In this document: piece after piece, positions 35,607 through 46,650 of the stretch
How the letters are laid out: every line of letters starts with the position of its first letter
How positions within the stretch are numbered: position 1 is the stretch's first letter
Assembly: GCA_021234155.1 (NCBI GenBank)
Contig: JAJEKV010000024.1
Location: 15,399,030 to 15,463,029, forward strand
From: Isoetes taiwanensis
Lineage: Eukaryota > Streptophyta > Lycopodiopsida > Isoetales > Isoetaceae
Reading direction: 5' to 3'
Length of the DNA: 64,000 nt
Notes under the pieces: generated by a model
What the model saw: the letters and a program-made list of their open reading frames with translations, nothing else
Told to the model about the DNA's origin: nothing
Database searches by the model: none
Position numbers and translations under genes: made by a program

Positions 35607-35850
35607 CTTGTTATTATTTCTTCTTGGACTTATAGAAACATTACAAGTTAAGCTTTTTTCGTTACCTCCAAGGTGTCATCTTCTATCTCTCCTTCACTAC
35701 TTTCATGCTTCTCCATTATATTGATATTTGCAAACCCCACTCAAACTTGTCCCCGCCTCTTTCCCTCCTCAGAACCTCGAGATCTACCATGACCTCTTCC
35801 TCTTTTTAGGACTTGAGCAATTGAAAGAGAAATGGCCCTTGCCCTCACAA

Positions 35851-36420
35851 TTAAAACACCTCAATTCTTTTTTTCATCATTGTTATTTGACATTCATTCT
35901 TCCAATGACCATACTGATTACATAAATAGCAAGGCCCTACTTTGTCTTGTGAAAATTTTTTAAAACCAACCTTCTTAGCCTTACCAAAGGTACAATACCT
36001 CTCTGCAGATTGTTCTCGACTCCTCTTGTGCAACATTAGATTGCTCAAATTCAGTCGTATCATTCGATAGCATGTTCCTTAGAAGTAGCTACATTTCTCG
36101 AGCAAAGTTGCTAAATGACTATTATGAGAAACCGACCTTGCTAAAGCCAAAATGAGCATCGCTCACTCGCGAATATTTCCAAAGACCTTCAAGATCTGCA
36201 ATAATAGAGTCAAACCTTTCTAAAAAAATTAGTTAGGTTATCTTTTTTCGACAAGCTTCATCTTCCTTAACTCCTTTTCCAACATATCTATCTCGTGGAG
36301 GAACTCTTTTGTTCATAATGTTTAATCGATAGTCCCACATATCTTTAGGCTTCATACCTCGAAGTTTTAACTTTAAGGCGCTTCCTACCTTGCACATAAT
36401 TATGGCTTGAGCTTCCATAA
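35851..36420 (-). pseudogene. copia gag remnant with CCHC zinc knuckle
   Basis: The ORF 36063-35851 contains CYLCNQYGHWKNEC, a perfect CX2CX4HX4C knuckle. The ORF 36418-36233 (LKLRGMKPKDMWDYRLN) is an upstream gag piece. Stops separate them. Confidence 0.8.
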
Positions 36421-36714
36421 TTTTAGTCGCTGCATCTCCTTCCTCGAGCTAGCGTAGTTCCCCCGCACGACGAGACACCTGCCGCACCTTCGGACCGTGC
36501 ACTAGAGCTAGCAAACCGAGCTTGAATCCCCGAACTAGTTGCTCCTCGCACTTGCAACCGCACTACCATCAATCGATACCATAACTTTTCAAACTCGAAA
36601 GCGCGCCCCTAATGCTTTCCTTCCAGATTTGAAACCCTCCATCCCCTTTAAAAACTTCAATTGTATTCAGCAAATTTGCACCAAATCTAGTTGTCATGAT
36701 TACTAGATCTTATA

Positions 36715-36727
36715 GCTCTGATACCAA
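36715..36727 (-). other. tRNA-iMet primer binding site
   Basis: TTGGTATCAGAGC on the element strand, immediately inside the 5' LTR. Confidence 0.9.
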
Positions 36728-36867
36728 TGTTAGAATCAGAGCTTGGGGTTTGAACCCAAGTATGCCAAGACTCTGTCTCCTTCAAACCCACCTGCTCCTA
36801 AAGCTGCATACACACACCAGATCTACACTCAGCTCATCCTTTTCCATATCCATCATTCTTTTATTTA
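36728..36867 (-). repeat. 5' LTR, inner piece
   Basis: 140 bases matching 31835-31974 of the 3' LTR, ending ...TTATTTA exactly where the Helitron begins. Confidence 0.93.
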
Positions 36868-36932
36868 TCTTCTTTTTTATTTTGGTAAGGTGTTGGGAAA
36901 TGTGCCTGTGCAGCCGCATGGAACGCCGCATA

Positions 36933-36952
36933 GAACGCCGCATGCGGCGTTC
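36933..36952. repeat. 20-base palindrome near the Helitron 5' end
   Basis: GAACGCCGCATGCGGCGTTC is a perfect palindrome, preceded by the half copy GAACGCCGCATA, about 65 bases from the 5' terminus. Confidence 0.8.
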
Positions 36953-37499
36953 CCCTCGCCCCTGCGGGATTATTTTGGTCGCATGGGTTCTTCTCATTTC
37001 GAATTTTCTCCCTCCCTTCTCAGACTTTCCTTTCCCCAGTGCGGACGGCCGCCTGGCTGGGGTTGCTAGATGTTTGCTCAATCCGGCCCGCCAGAGGCCT
37101 GCTAACCATGGTCTACTTGGAGCCGTGGACCATTCGTTCTCCCCAACTACGTGCATGGCGTAGCGAGCTTGTGCTCATAACACTTCTCCAAAGAGACCCG
37201 TAATCGGAAAGCTCAAGAAGTCTTACTTTTCTGCTTCTGGCTTAGCTCATTTAGTGCCCGAATTTAACTGCGGAGTTATCATGGAGACCGCATTGTTATG
37301 TAGGACGCCATCTTCAGCAGAAGGGTAATGCTTTTTTACGCCAATTTAATCTGGGGATCTTGCTTCGTTGTTTCTAGAAAAAAGCGCTTTTAAGCCCTCG
37401 AGGAAATGGTTCTGCTCTTCAACCTAACCCCGAAAGTACGATTGGGTACAAAGAGAGCGCTTTTTTTGCACTAACAGAGCTCCAAAGACCAACGCAGTC

Positions 37500-37948
37500 T
37501 AACTTGGAATTTGCGTAAATGACTCATGGTTTTGAATATTGACGACGTAAAAGGCAATCGGATTTTTAGTATCCTGGCGTGGAGGCAACTCGCCCTCTCA
37601 AATCCGACTCCATTTTTGCGTGATGGAGGAAATGCATTTAACGTTGAAGCCTTATGCAAAGTCCGGAGTCGTGTTCTCAGATCGCTTTCAAACACATGGA
37701 TCAAGCACATTCTTTTTCCGGTCCCCTCGCTACCTATTTATGAATCAATGCAAGGCAAATTTACGCCGTGCTATGGCATTCACTTTAAGAAACCGAAATA
37801 TACCAACTTTGATCGTAGATTATCAGTGACATCACCAGATTCTAACTTTATACTGCCTCAAATCAGCTACAAGGTAGATTCAATATTTCTGGGTCATTTA
37901 AAGGCAATGGTTATTGCTTCAATCTGTGCAAGTCAGGTTAGTGCTTGA
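37500..37948 (+). other. exon-like open frame inside the Helitron, unidentified
   Basis: The plus frame 37526-37948 (MVLNIDDVKGNRIFSILAW and on, 140 codons) is the longest plausible coding stretch in the element. It overlaps two other frames of similar quality. I do not recognise it. A tandem 24-base repeat (GTCAGGTTAGTGCTTGATTA) follows at 37930-37977. Confidence 0.3.
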
Positions 37949-37999
37949 TTATTGTCAGGTTAGTGCTTGATTATTGCCATTGTTGCGATCATTGTTTTA

Positions 38000-40900
38000 T
38001 CTATGCCTTACCATTTTTTGGCTTTTTTACGTGAAGCCAGCATTACTATGCATGGATCAGATTGGCCGCCGCTTATAAGTAGTCGCTTTATGAAGGGGTA
38101 TTTTGTTAACATTTAGAGACCACATGAGGCCCAATAACGCCAAGCGCATCCGGATCTATTTTATCGTTAGACTTGGAAATCGTGGTCTTCGCTCAAGACA
38201 TTTTTCATGGCTTGGCACCAAAGAAAGGTATTAGTGCATCAAATTATAATTATATACAACTAATTTAATCTTTAGATCAAATTGTCCAAGACTATCATTG
38301 CCTCTGCAATCTTTATATTATTTCATGTAAATACTTTAGAATCTATTTTCATGACGTATCATTACTTTGCAACTACTTTTTGCAGGTGTACATTTAGAGC
38401 CTTATGCACTCCCATGAGGTCGGGCCATGCCATATGTAATGTAAGTAAACATTTCTCATCCTTACACACTTCGCCTCGGTTTATTTCTTGAAATCGCTAA
38501 AATGTCATTATGATGATAGCTTGGTAAGATTAGAGAGTCGCAAGTAGACATGAAGTTAGTGGAAGTGTTTAATGAAGTGGACCTTTGTTTACTGTTTTAG
38601 GACTTTATCACCAGGACATGATAAAGTACAGAAGATTCCTTCAATTCCCAAGGGACAGGCAAGAAGATTTGACTTTTCATACCTATCTATTGATTTAGGG
38701 GTTGATCTAAGATGTACAGCTGAAGCTCCAGCAAACTAAGGCACCTGCATGGGAGCATGAGGTCACAATGCAAGCTGATAGGGCAGATGGGTGTGAGGTG
38801 AGTTGTGTGGCCGGAATGGAATGGAATAGAATTTAGTGGTGAGTTGTGTGGGATTCAATGCAAAGTTTTTCCTCCTGATGATGGCGCCAGGGAATTCACA
38901 ATCTGGCTTGCCACAATTTTCCTTCGTGATGATGATTACTCCTGATATTGTAGAGTCTATGCCAAATTGTGCTCATTTGCTATTTTATCCTTTTCTTTGC
39001 AGACAATGGCACGCGAAGAAGGTTGATATTCATCTACACACATGGCAGATGAAGAGGCAAATATAGTAGATGCTCGGTAAGATGCCAAGCCCAGCAAGAT
39101 TAAAGATGTACTTTCATTGTTTGCACTGCTTAGATCCTTTGCATTATTATCTATGATTGTACCGTTTTTAGAATTCATGTGATTGGCTGCCCTTTGTCCT
39201 TACACCGGTTTTAGGTAGTTCATGTCAGCTAAGGAAAGCTTTATTCAGTTTAAGCTGTTAAATTAGAAGTATAACAGAGAGCCTCTTATTTGTTGTGAAA
39301 TCATTGAATTAGGTTTGGTTGCATAATGGACAAGCCTATGTATCATAGACGCATATCTGTCTATTTGCGAGACATCCCACCTAGCAAGGCAGCAAATCAA
39401 CAGATCTTCTGTAACATGGTAAGGACGCAATCAGTACCATCTCTGCATTTTCAAGAATTTGTCTCCATCTTTGTTATTTAGAACAAAAGTTTGTCTTTTC
39501 CATGAATTATTGTTCTTCTACAGATGGTGGTCTGAAGTGAGATACAACAAGACATATTAACATCTGAAACTTTTAAAGCTATTGCTTGAGGTACTCCAAA
39601 TCTTATGGATGTGTTAATTTATAAGCAGCAGCGTCATTGAGTATTCATGCAGTTCATTTGAAGATGGCTTTACCAAGCTCATGCATAACAATATACAAAT
39701 AACTTTGCAACAATTGTTTTCTTGGCAGCTTAATGCTACTGTGCTTTGAATCATTGAATAGTCCAGGGATGGAGTAGATACAGATGTTGATGTTGCAAAT
39801 TCGTAGTCATGTTGCTTAGTTATAGAAATAAGTTGTAGATGTTTTATAAGTTTGATTTTAAACTTGAATAGGCTGCTGCATACAGAAATAGGTAGGTATT
39901 GTTGTAATGTCTTAAGTCAGCAATTTAGCTATAGGCCTATTTTTAGATGTATTGTACACAATTTGGTGGTTAGGAAAAGAGAAAATCATTTGATTGCATT
40001 CTTCTTTGACAAATACGATGTCAAATGTATTATATTTTGAATGGATTCCAACATGTATCTTCTTGCATGTGCAATACTATTTCTACAAACATGGGGCATA
40101 TTTATCTGTATAGTTATTTGTTGAGGGATACGTTAAATATGATGTATATACTAACTTATGTTATGTATGAAGGTGCAAACTAGAAGGAATTAGGAACACA
40201 ACTATATGTGGAAAGCTCAAAAAGGTATATGTTGGGGTTCTTCATCTGCAATGCCATTGCAACGGCTTTTGTTTGATTCTTATGATACTAGGGTACATAA
40301 CTAGCTCAAATGACATTTGTTGAGTTATTTGCACTTATCTGCCTTTTATCTTTCTTCTGATAGTCGCTTTTTTGCATGCATGCTTGGGCTTGATAAAATT
40401 ATGTAGAAGAAAGTCTTTAAGTATTCTTTTTGCTGTATGGTAGTTTTCTCACTTAAATGGCAAGACTTGCAAAACGGAGCAAGATGTTTTCTTCTGCCTC
40501 AAATTTCAAAATATATCTATCCGCTCTGAGACCAAGGAGATGCTTTAGGTGTTGGAGCATGACAAAATTATTGTGTTGTAATATTTTCCATTTTCAACAT
40601 CTGTTCCATATTTAGTTTAGGTTGAAATTTACTCATTGCTAAGCAATTATCTCCCCGTGGCAAACAATACCTCTCTTTATTAGGTTGAAGCATCCAAAAC
40701 TTTACATGCAGACATTGTTGAAAAAATTGTACAGTCTATTTACATGCTATTTTCCTTCTGTTAACTTTTGATTAGGATTCTCTTGCAACAATTTAAGTGG
40801 TGCTCTTTGGTTACAAGATAGAGCATGCTCTCTTTTATTCGATGTAGCATAACGTAATAATTTATTAACGTCCATAGAGGCCTGGTGGACATAGTTCTAG

Positions 40901-41460
40901 GAGCACAATAGATATATAGTAATGATAATTTCATCATTTTTATAGATAATGGCCTTTCAAAGTTATTATCTCCTCTTTTAAAGCTATCTATTCTCGGCTT
41001 AATATATTTGACGTGTGCAATTGAAAAGCACTTTACATTGTTTAGGATCTGTTGATTGAATACAAAATTCATGCACCAATTATTTTAAACAAGACTTGCA
41101 AACATCGATCTCCTTAAGCCCTATCATCCAATAATGATGATACATCTTTTTCTCATTCATGAGGCGCATGAGAATCCATTGTCCACCTTCACAACTTTGG
41201 AAAGTGGCATTTGAAACTAATATTTTGTGCATTTGATTAACTCTTCTAAAATTGGCATTTTGACAACAAAATTTGAATATGTGACATCTTTTGGGCATTT
41301 TAAAAACTGAAATTTAATAGGTTTCATAATTTAATACTTTGTTCCTATGTAAATGCAAGGTTTATTTTTTTCATTCATACAAGTATCTATTCTTCGTCCA
41401 CTACAACATGCAAGATACTTATAACACCTTGATGCTACAGGACATGACAAACCTACAAGA
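38000..41460. other. Helitron interior without recognisable genes
   Basis: A/T-rich, intron-like DNA with only short ORFs. I see no repeats or known domains worth naming beyond short poly-T-rich tracts. Confidence 0.4.
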
Positions 41461-41517
41461 TTCTATTTCACCTACAAACTCCACTGCACCTACCCATCCC
41501 ACACATTCAAGACTAAT

Positions 41518-41546
41518 GCCCGGCATCGCCGGGCACACGTTTCTAG
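41518..41546 (+). other. Helitron 3' terminus (hairpin plus CTAG)
   Basis: Stem GCCCGGC/GCCGGGC with loop ATC, then ACACGTTTCTAG. Compare 61573-61602 and the minus-strand end at 18102. Confidence 0.93.
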
Positions 41547-41940
41547 TATTCTTATTAAGGATATATCCACTTGTCAAATCGTGCATGCCCTTCATATAGA
41601 AAGTTTTTCAACTTGCCTAAATAATAGGATGCCCTGCTGTCCTTATCTTCCAGCTGTCGTTGACTTTGACCGTTGACCAGTCAACCCAAAACCCTAAGTG
41701 GCGGGCAGGGGGTGTCTGTGTGTTTCTAGCGAGCCCAGCAACATCCGGGTAGGGTGTGCCCGCCACCTTTGACTTTGACTTTGACTTTGACTTTGACCTA
41801 CTGCCACTGCTTCTCATAGGTCTCCCCCATTCAACTGCATAGCTTTGAATAACATGACACCATTTAACAACTCTAATCTACTGCCACTGCTTCTCATAGA
41901 TTAGAATATCACATGACACATAATTTTGTCATTTCCAACA
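41547..41940 (-). repeat. 5' LTR, outer piece
   Basis: 394 bases continuing the 5' LTR after the Helitron, from TATTCTTATTAAGG to the terminal CCAACA. It includes (TTTGAC)5 at 41768-41797. Confidence 0.93.
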
Positions 41941-42121
41941 TATATATAAGTCAGGTGTTCTTTACAAAAAACGGAATAAAAAACGTCTGATACGACGTAT
42001 TTCTTAAAAAAAACAGCGTTTTTGGTCACCGTTTTTAGAACAAACCGTTGTCCGTATTTTATATGGTTTTCTTTTAAAATCCATATTTTCCGTATTATAC
42101 GTGCCATTTTTGGTAACTATG

Positions 42122-42759
42122 GTGTACTTACGCCACTGAATGAGGATGTAGATGAAGTAAACAAGAGGATGACAGAGTGGTTGCCTGCTGCACCTATTGA
42201 TTATTATAGTGCTGATCGAGCTGTTAATGAGAATGATGCAGGGGTCTATCCTATCGAATTTTTGAATGCACAAAGTCCGAGTGGGATGCCTCCTCATCAA
42301 TTAACTTTGAAGGTTGGCATGATTGTCATGTTATTGAGGTCTGTTTCTACACGTAAGGGACTCTACAATGGCACTCGCCTCATTATACGTTCATTGGGAA
42401 GACGTGCTATAGATGCCGAGATTGTCACTAGAAAGAATATTGGAAGTAGAGTGTTCATATTTAGAATACCTTTGGTGCCCAATAATGCAGAACTCCCATT
42501 TCGGTTTGAGCGCATACAATTTCCATTGCGTCCAGCTTTTGGTATGATAATCAACAAGTCCCATGGCCAAACAATGAAAATGGTTGGTTTGTATTTGCCA
42601 AATCCAGTATTCAGTCATGGACAACTCTACGTGGCATTCTTGAGAGCTCAAGGAATACAAGGCATAAAGGTACTCATTCTATCGAAGGATGGAGATGCTT
42701 CTGCAGATGTCGACAGATCACGATATACAACAAATATTGTATACAAAGAACTCCTCTAA
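42122..42759 (+). pseudogene. Helitron Pif1-type helicase, C-terminal part
   Basis: Resumes the helicase at VLTPLNEDVDEVN and keeps the Helitron-type motifs LKVGMIVMLLRS, GLYNGTRLIIRSLG, FGMIINKSHGQTM and FSHGQLYVAFLRA (motif VI region), ending at TAA 42757-42759. This half has no internal stop. In motif VI the usual A-L-S-R is A-F-L-R. It belongs to the same gene as 29570-30407. Confidence 0.92.
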
Positions 42760-42774
42760 GTGTGAGTCTAATAC

Positions 42775-43311
42775 TTAAAAATCACAACTATTGAATTTCT
42801 CTTTGTTCTCATTGATATCTTCTACTTTCTTTCTTCCATTTATTTTATCCCTGTGTGCTAGAAAATACAGAACCATAGCAACTGCTTTCCTTAGATCAAC
42901 AGGGGGCCTTACTTTAATCCCGGGCCTGACGAGATAAGGCACAATTAAAGCTACCAGTCTCTCAAATGTGGCCCTTTTCATCCTGTAAAATTGGTGCCAC
43001 ATATCGTCTTCAAAGGATGGCAGACAATTTTAAGCATAGTTATCGATATTATCCCACTGTGTTCTTTGCCCTGGAGCAATCCAAAATCTTCTTGGTGGTC
43101 TTCTAACCCTACTGGAACCCGCTACCATTAAAGCTGCAGATGAGCAAAAAAACAAAGCATTGTTATCTTCTAAAACTTCATCATCGAACAGGGTCATTGG
43201 GTCTTCGAGCTCGTTGAGCGCAAGTAGTTGCAAACAGTATCTCTGGAATGCAAATCCGAGTGTCAAAGCCCAAAAAAGCATGGCAATCATGCCAAAAATT
43301 ACCGGATCCAT
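42775..43311 (-). pseudogene. PIF/Harbinger transposase N-terminal fragment
   Basis: From ATG 43311 on the minus strand: a hydrophobic start (MDPVIFGMIAMLFWALTLGF), then RRPPRRFWIAPGQRTQWDN and, past one in-frame TAA near 43030, EDDMWHQFYRMKRATFERLV with DLRKAVAMVLYFLAHR. This matches the DNA-binding and N-terminal part of plant Harbinger (ALP1-like) proteins. The DDE catalytic core is absent. It abuts the end of the Helitron helicase. Confidence 0.7.
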
Positions 43312-43640
43312 GGTTTAGCGGCCGGAATTGAAAGCGTAGAGAGGCAAAACTAGAAATGAAATATCCCACATAGACTGCCGAACCAAGAAAAAAACAGACT
43401 TGAATATCCCACAATTTGGCACCCGAATGGAACGTTACGGCCGAATTATCCCACAAAGAACTCGCCGGGCCGGAATGGATGCAGGATCGAAAATCCGCAA
43501 ACAAAAAAAAAATTGTGCCCATAACCGAGGCTGTTAAGCTTCGAGAGACAATTGTCTCTCCTCTCCTCCCAAAAAAATACGTACATTTTGGGGAGGAGCC
43601 GTATGTGACGAGAGATGGATTTTTTTACAAGCATGTGGCC

Positions 43641-43819
<179 letters not shown>

Positions 43820-43829
43820 GTTCTGTCCT

Positions 43830-44450
43830 TTATACCTTCTACCAATGATAAGCATCTTCATTTTGTCATGGCAAGGGGTGGCCATGACAAGCGACCTTCT
43901 TCACATGGGGTATTGAAGGTCTGCCTTTCCGGTCATGTGATTCTTATCCAAGAATAGCACATGATCTTTTATATTCATTATATGCACTCAACAAAGGTTA
44001 ATTTCATTCTCTTGGGACCAACACTTGTGTTTTTAATTATCGATAATTCTATAATCTACTGACATTTTGAATAATACAAATAATAAACCCAACATATCTT
44101 GCTAAACCTTCAAAGTCAACATCAACTTCGGCTTGCTTCAGCAATACAATATAAGACACCTCAACATCTATTCTAACTATTGCATATGAGATCCAACTCT
44201 AAGTACTAGCCAGTCAATCCAAAGGGCACTCCACCATGCCTTGATGTCATTGTATAGAATCTCGATTAGAGATTAAGAATTCGGATACAAAGGAGTACAT
44301 GTAATAAGAGATTAAATGCGTGAAACTGAAAACAAAAAGGAGAAGATTCACACCAGAAGATTCACAAAAACGAACCGTATGGCTATATGTGTTAATGGCT
44401 ATCTGTGTTAATTTTTTTTATGTTCATTGGATGAAGGCATAATGGTGAGA
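43830..44450. other. intergenic, nothing recognised
   Basis: A/T-rich DNA without ORFs or clear repeats, apart from AGATTCACACCAGAAGATTC near 44345, part of which (CACACCAGAAGATT) recurs at 46238. Confidence 0.4.
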
Positions 44451-44477
44451 ATATGCTAAATCAAGGGCACGGGATTT

Positions 44478-44580
44478 TACACCTCACACCCCCGTATAGC
44501 ACCACGCTCCTTATACGCCACATACACGTACAGAAATACGTCTGCGAATGCGAAATACGGTGTGAGGAACCATTGTTTTC
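44478..44580. repeat. small inverted repeat
   Basis: CCTCACACC near 44483 and GGTGTGAGG near 44570 could form a stem around about 80 bases of ATACG-rich DNA. It may be a short foldback element. Confidence 0.35.
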
Positions 44581-44779
44581 GCAATCAGAACAGAAGCCGG
44601 CAGAAGCTGCACATGTTACAAGCAAATCGAAAGCCCAGTCTAAATCCCGAATCCCAATCCACAGACGCAGATCATATAAGAGGGCTCTCTGCTCGGTCAG
44701 GAAACCTCTCCCCTTCCTCATTCCCTGCTTCGTAAAATAGAACTCTTGATGCCAAAAAGCGACAACCAAAAGCGGCCTC

Positions 44780-45105
44780 CTTGGATCATACTGAACCCTC
44801 ACAATCTCATAATGGTTTGTAGTTCCGTGACAGACATCACCATAAGTAGGGTTATGCTTGAGCCCCTGAGCATATCCAACTTCTGCTTTAACAACACCAG
44901 GAATACGTTGAAAAGCTAATTCCACACCCCAAAAACAACCAGCACCAACCTGAGCAAACTGCAGCGCAGGGCCAGCAATATCATCATTGGGACCTTGGGC
45001 AATACTAGAACCAAATTCTTCAGCCTTCGTTGCACCTGCTGAAGGCACCAAATTTCCTGCAAACCCTATTGCAGAAAGGGGAAGAACAAAATAGGTCAAG
45101 GTCCA
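44780..45105 (-). pseudogene. MSRA: orphan exon of peptide-methionine (S)-S-oxide reductase
   Basis: A polypyrimidine/AG acceptor near 45105 leads into an open frame reading SIAQGPNDDIAGPALQFAQV, then GAGCFWGVELAFQRIPGVVK and GDVCHGTTNHYEIVRVQYDP. GCFWG holds the catalytic Cys of MsrA, which reduces methionine-S-sulfoxide. Homology stops at about residue 107 of this ORF, at VQYDP, with no splice donor. The segments for the His/Glu core and resolving Cys are missing. It is probably a captured or retained exon, not a gene. A resemblance to the plant MSRA4 group is likely. Confidence 0.75.
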
Positions 45106-46580
45106 CTTGCCCTACAAAAACAGAAGCAAGAAGAAAGAAGAAAGAAGAAGCCGATTTGCGCAGAGGCAGGCTGTCCGAGCGCCTCCATCGGGCTGTTCTT
45201 AGCAGCCCACGTGAAGCCAACACCTGCCATACACCTCCTATTTTCGACCATGGAAAACAACCACAAAGAAGAAGCACGCCCTAGACCATAGACAAAAAAA
45301 ATTTGGAAACCCCCTTTTTCCGGCCCACCTACGCCAGTAGGTTTCCCAATGACAAAAAGGGAGTGGGGTTGTTGGTTTTTTAGGGGGGGAAATCTGTGGG
45401 CCGTAGGATTGTTGTATTTTTTTGCAATGGTGTTTATCCCACGGTTCCAGGTGAAGGCAACAAAAATAGAAGCCTGATAGGAGGCCGGATCTGGCTGGCC
45501 GCAAACTGTTCGATGGGCCATACAACGGGTAACTGAATCCTCTGCATTCAACGGAAACTGTCCTTTTTGCCAGCTGAACAGAGGTTTCAAATCAGCTAAC
45601 GGATTCAGGGTTGTCGGATTCAGCTGCCTTTTTGCTTTAGAGCTAACGGATTGGGCTGGGCCGGAAATTGGGCGATTGGCCAGGCCTGGCTCGATTTGGG
45701 CAGCTCGAATTGGTCTGATTGAACGTTCCTGCCTGGCAGGCAGGACAGATATTGGCAGGAGGTGAACAGATATGGGATTAGCTTTCATGAAAGAGGGTGT
45801 AGAATCCGGAGTTAATATGGGATTAGCTGGTGGTTTGGGCAGCCAGGGTTGAAGAATCGGTTTCTCAAATCGTGACTCAGAATCACTGGATTGATTGTTG
45901 GATCCCTGTAACATTAGAAATCCAGAGTTTCCATGTTTTCTTGTGTTTCTGTAGTTCTTAATCTCATATTTTTCAAAGCTGCAGCCTGCTTTGCTTGGTC
46001 TTTGCTTGGTTTTGCAATCTTGTCCATTCTTGCGTTTTGCCGGATCTTCTTTGCCGGATTTGGAAGAAGAGGGCATGCTGCCCTGGGCTGGGCATATCTT
46101 GCCACGTGTACGGTCCATATTTTTTATACATTTGAATGGTTGGGGAATCAATGGTGGTTTTTGTTTTTTAATGTTTTCGAAAAAGCGATTAGGATGGGAT
46201 TAGAATCATAGGAAAGAGAAATTTTGGCGACGTATTCACACCAGAAGATTGGTATAAAGACAAGTAGGCATTGATCCAAAATGGGTGGTTCAGATACGTT
46301 TAGTTTAAGAATTTATACTTACTAAATAATAAGTCAATTCAACGCGCGGTTACACTCGTGCTTGCCCGGCACATAACGCACAATATCTAGGATCCGGCGT
46401 CCTTTGCATGGCGTTGGCCATGGCTGGGCCTTTCGATCCATCTATTCATGGCATTGGCATGCAGCCTGAAATTTCATCGGAATGAGCATCATAAAATCAG
46501 GCCTGAATTTTGAACGTGCTCATCAATTATTGTGTTTTTAAGTTATTCAGCTCCCAGATTAAGCTATCCCAAAAGAGTTC
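45106..46580. other. transposon-derived or intergenic DNA; 351-codon minus ORF of doubtful status
   Basis: The minus ORF 46151-45096 is rich in Pro, Ser and Gln and has no recognised domain. Its 3' end runs through the polypyrimidine tract before the MsrA exon. It could be a chance ORF. The last 400 bases up to 46580 hold the likely promoter side of LPD, with no clear TATA box that I can defend. Confidence 0.35.
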
Positions 46581-46650
46581 ATCTGGTCGAGCTTTTTCTT
46601 CTTTCTTTGGATAGTCCGACGAACGGCCTGGAAGTTCTTTCTGCGTAGCA

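Larger units (their letters stand above)
36868..41546 (+). mobile_element. non-autonomous Helitron nested in the copia 5' LTR
   Basis: Both ends are fixed by the interrupted LTR: host ...TTATTTA, then TCTTCTTTTTTATTTTGG...GTTTCTAG, then host TATTCTTATT. So it starts with TC, ends with CTAG and sits between A and T with no target duplication, the Helitron signature. A 7-base-stem hairpin (GCCCGGC ATC GCCGGGC, 41518-41534) precedes the end by 12 bases. Length 4679 bases. No Rep or helicase is inside; exon-like pieces of unknown origin are present. Confidence 0.94.
31835..41940 (-). mobile_element. Ty1/copia LTR retrotransposon (minus strand), with a nested Helitron
   Basis: Complete LTR-to-LTR structure with the target duplication TATAT on both sides (31830-31834 and 41941-41945). 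The LTRs start TGTTGG and end AACA on the element strand. The primer site TTGGTATCAGAGC (36715-36727) matches plant initiator-Met tRNA, and the polypurine tract GAAGGGGGAA (32376-32385) abuts the 3' LTR. Domains run gag, protease, integrase, RT, RNase H, the copia order. Many stops and frameshifts make it inactive. The LTR copies differ by scattered indels, so the insertion is not recent. Confidence 0.95.
30408..42121. mobile_element. TIR DNA transposon (hAT- or MULE-like), itself interrupted
   Basis: Inverted ends are CATAGTTAC (left) and GTAACTATG (right), with further similarity through AATATAATACGG and CCGTATTATACG. The 8 bases GTGTACTT flank both sides (30400-30407 and 42122-42129), and removing the element plus one copy restores the helicase frame exactly. 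ATACGG words cluster at both termini (30419-30443, 30486-30515; inverted at 42051 and 42089). Without the nested copia element it is about 1.6 kb. It carries a kinase exon and no transposase, so it is non-autonomous and Pack-type. An 8-base duplication suits hAT; a 9-base reading suits MULE. Confidence 0.85.

Noticed and set aside
26386-42759. An active autonomous Helitron
   Set aside because: Multiple stops, frameshifts and two insertions disrupt the transposase, and its own termini could not be found.
45096-46151. 351-codon minus-strand ORF
   Set aside because: No domain, unusual composition, and its end reads through a polypyrimidine tract and splice acceptor; I cannot support it as a gene.
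46350-46400. Another Helitron 3' end (TGCCCGGCACATAACG ... ATCTAGG)
   Set aside because: The CCCGGC core is there but the second hairpin arm and the ACACGTTT tail are missing.
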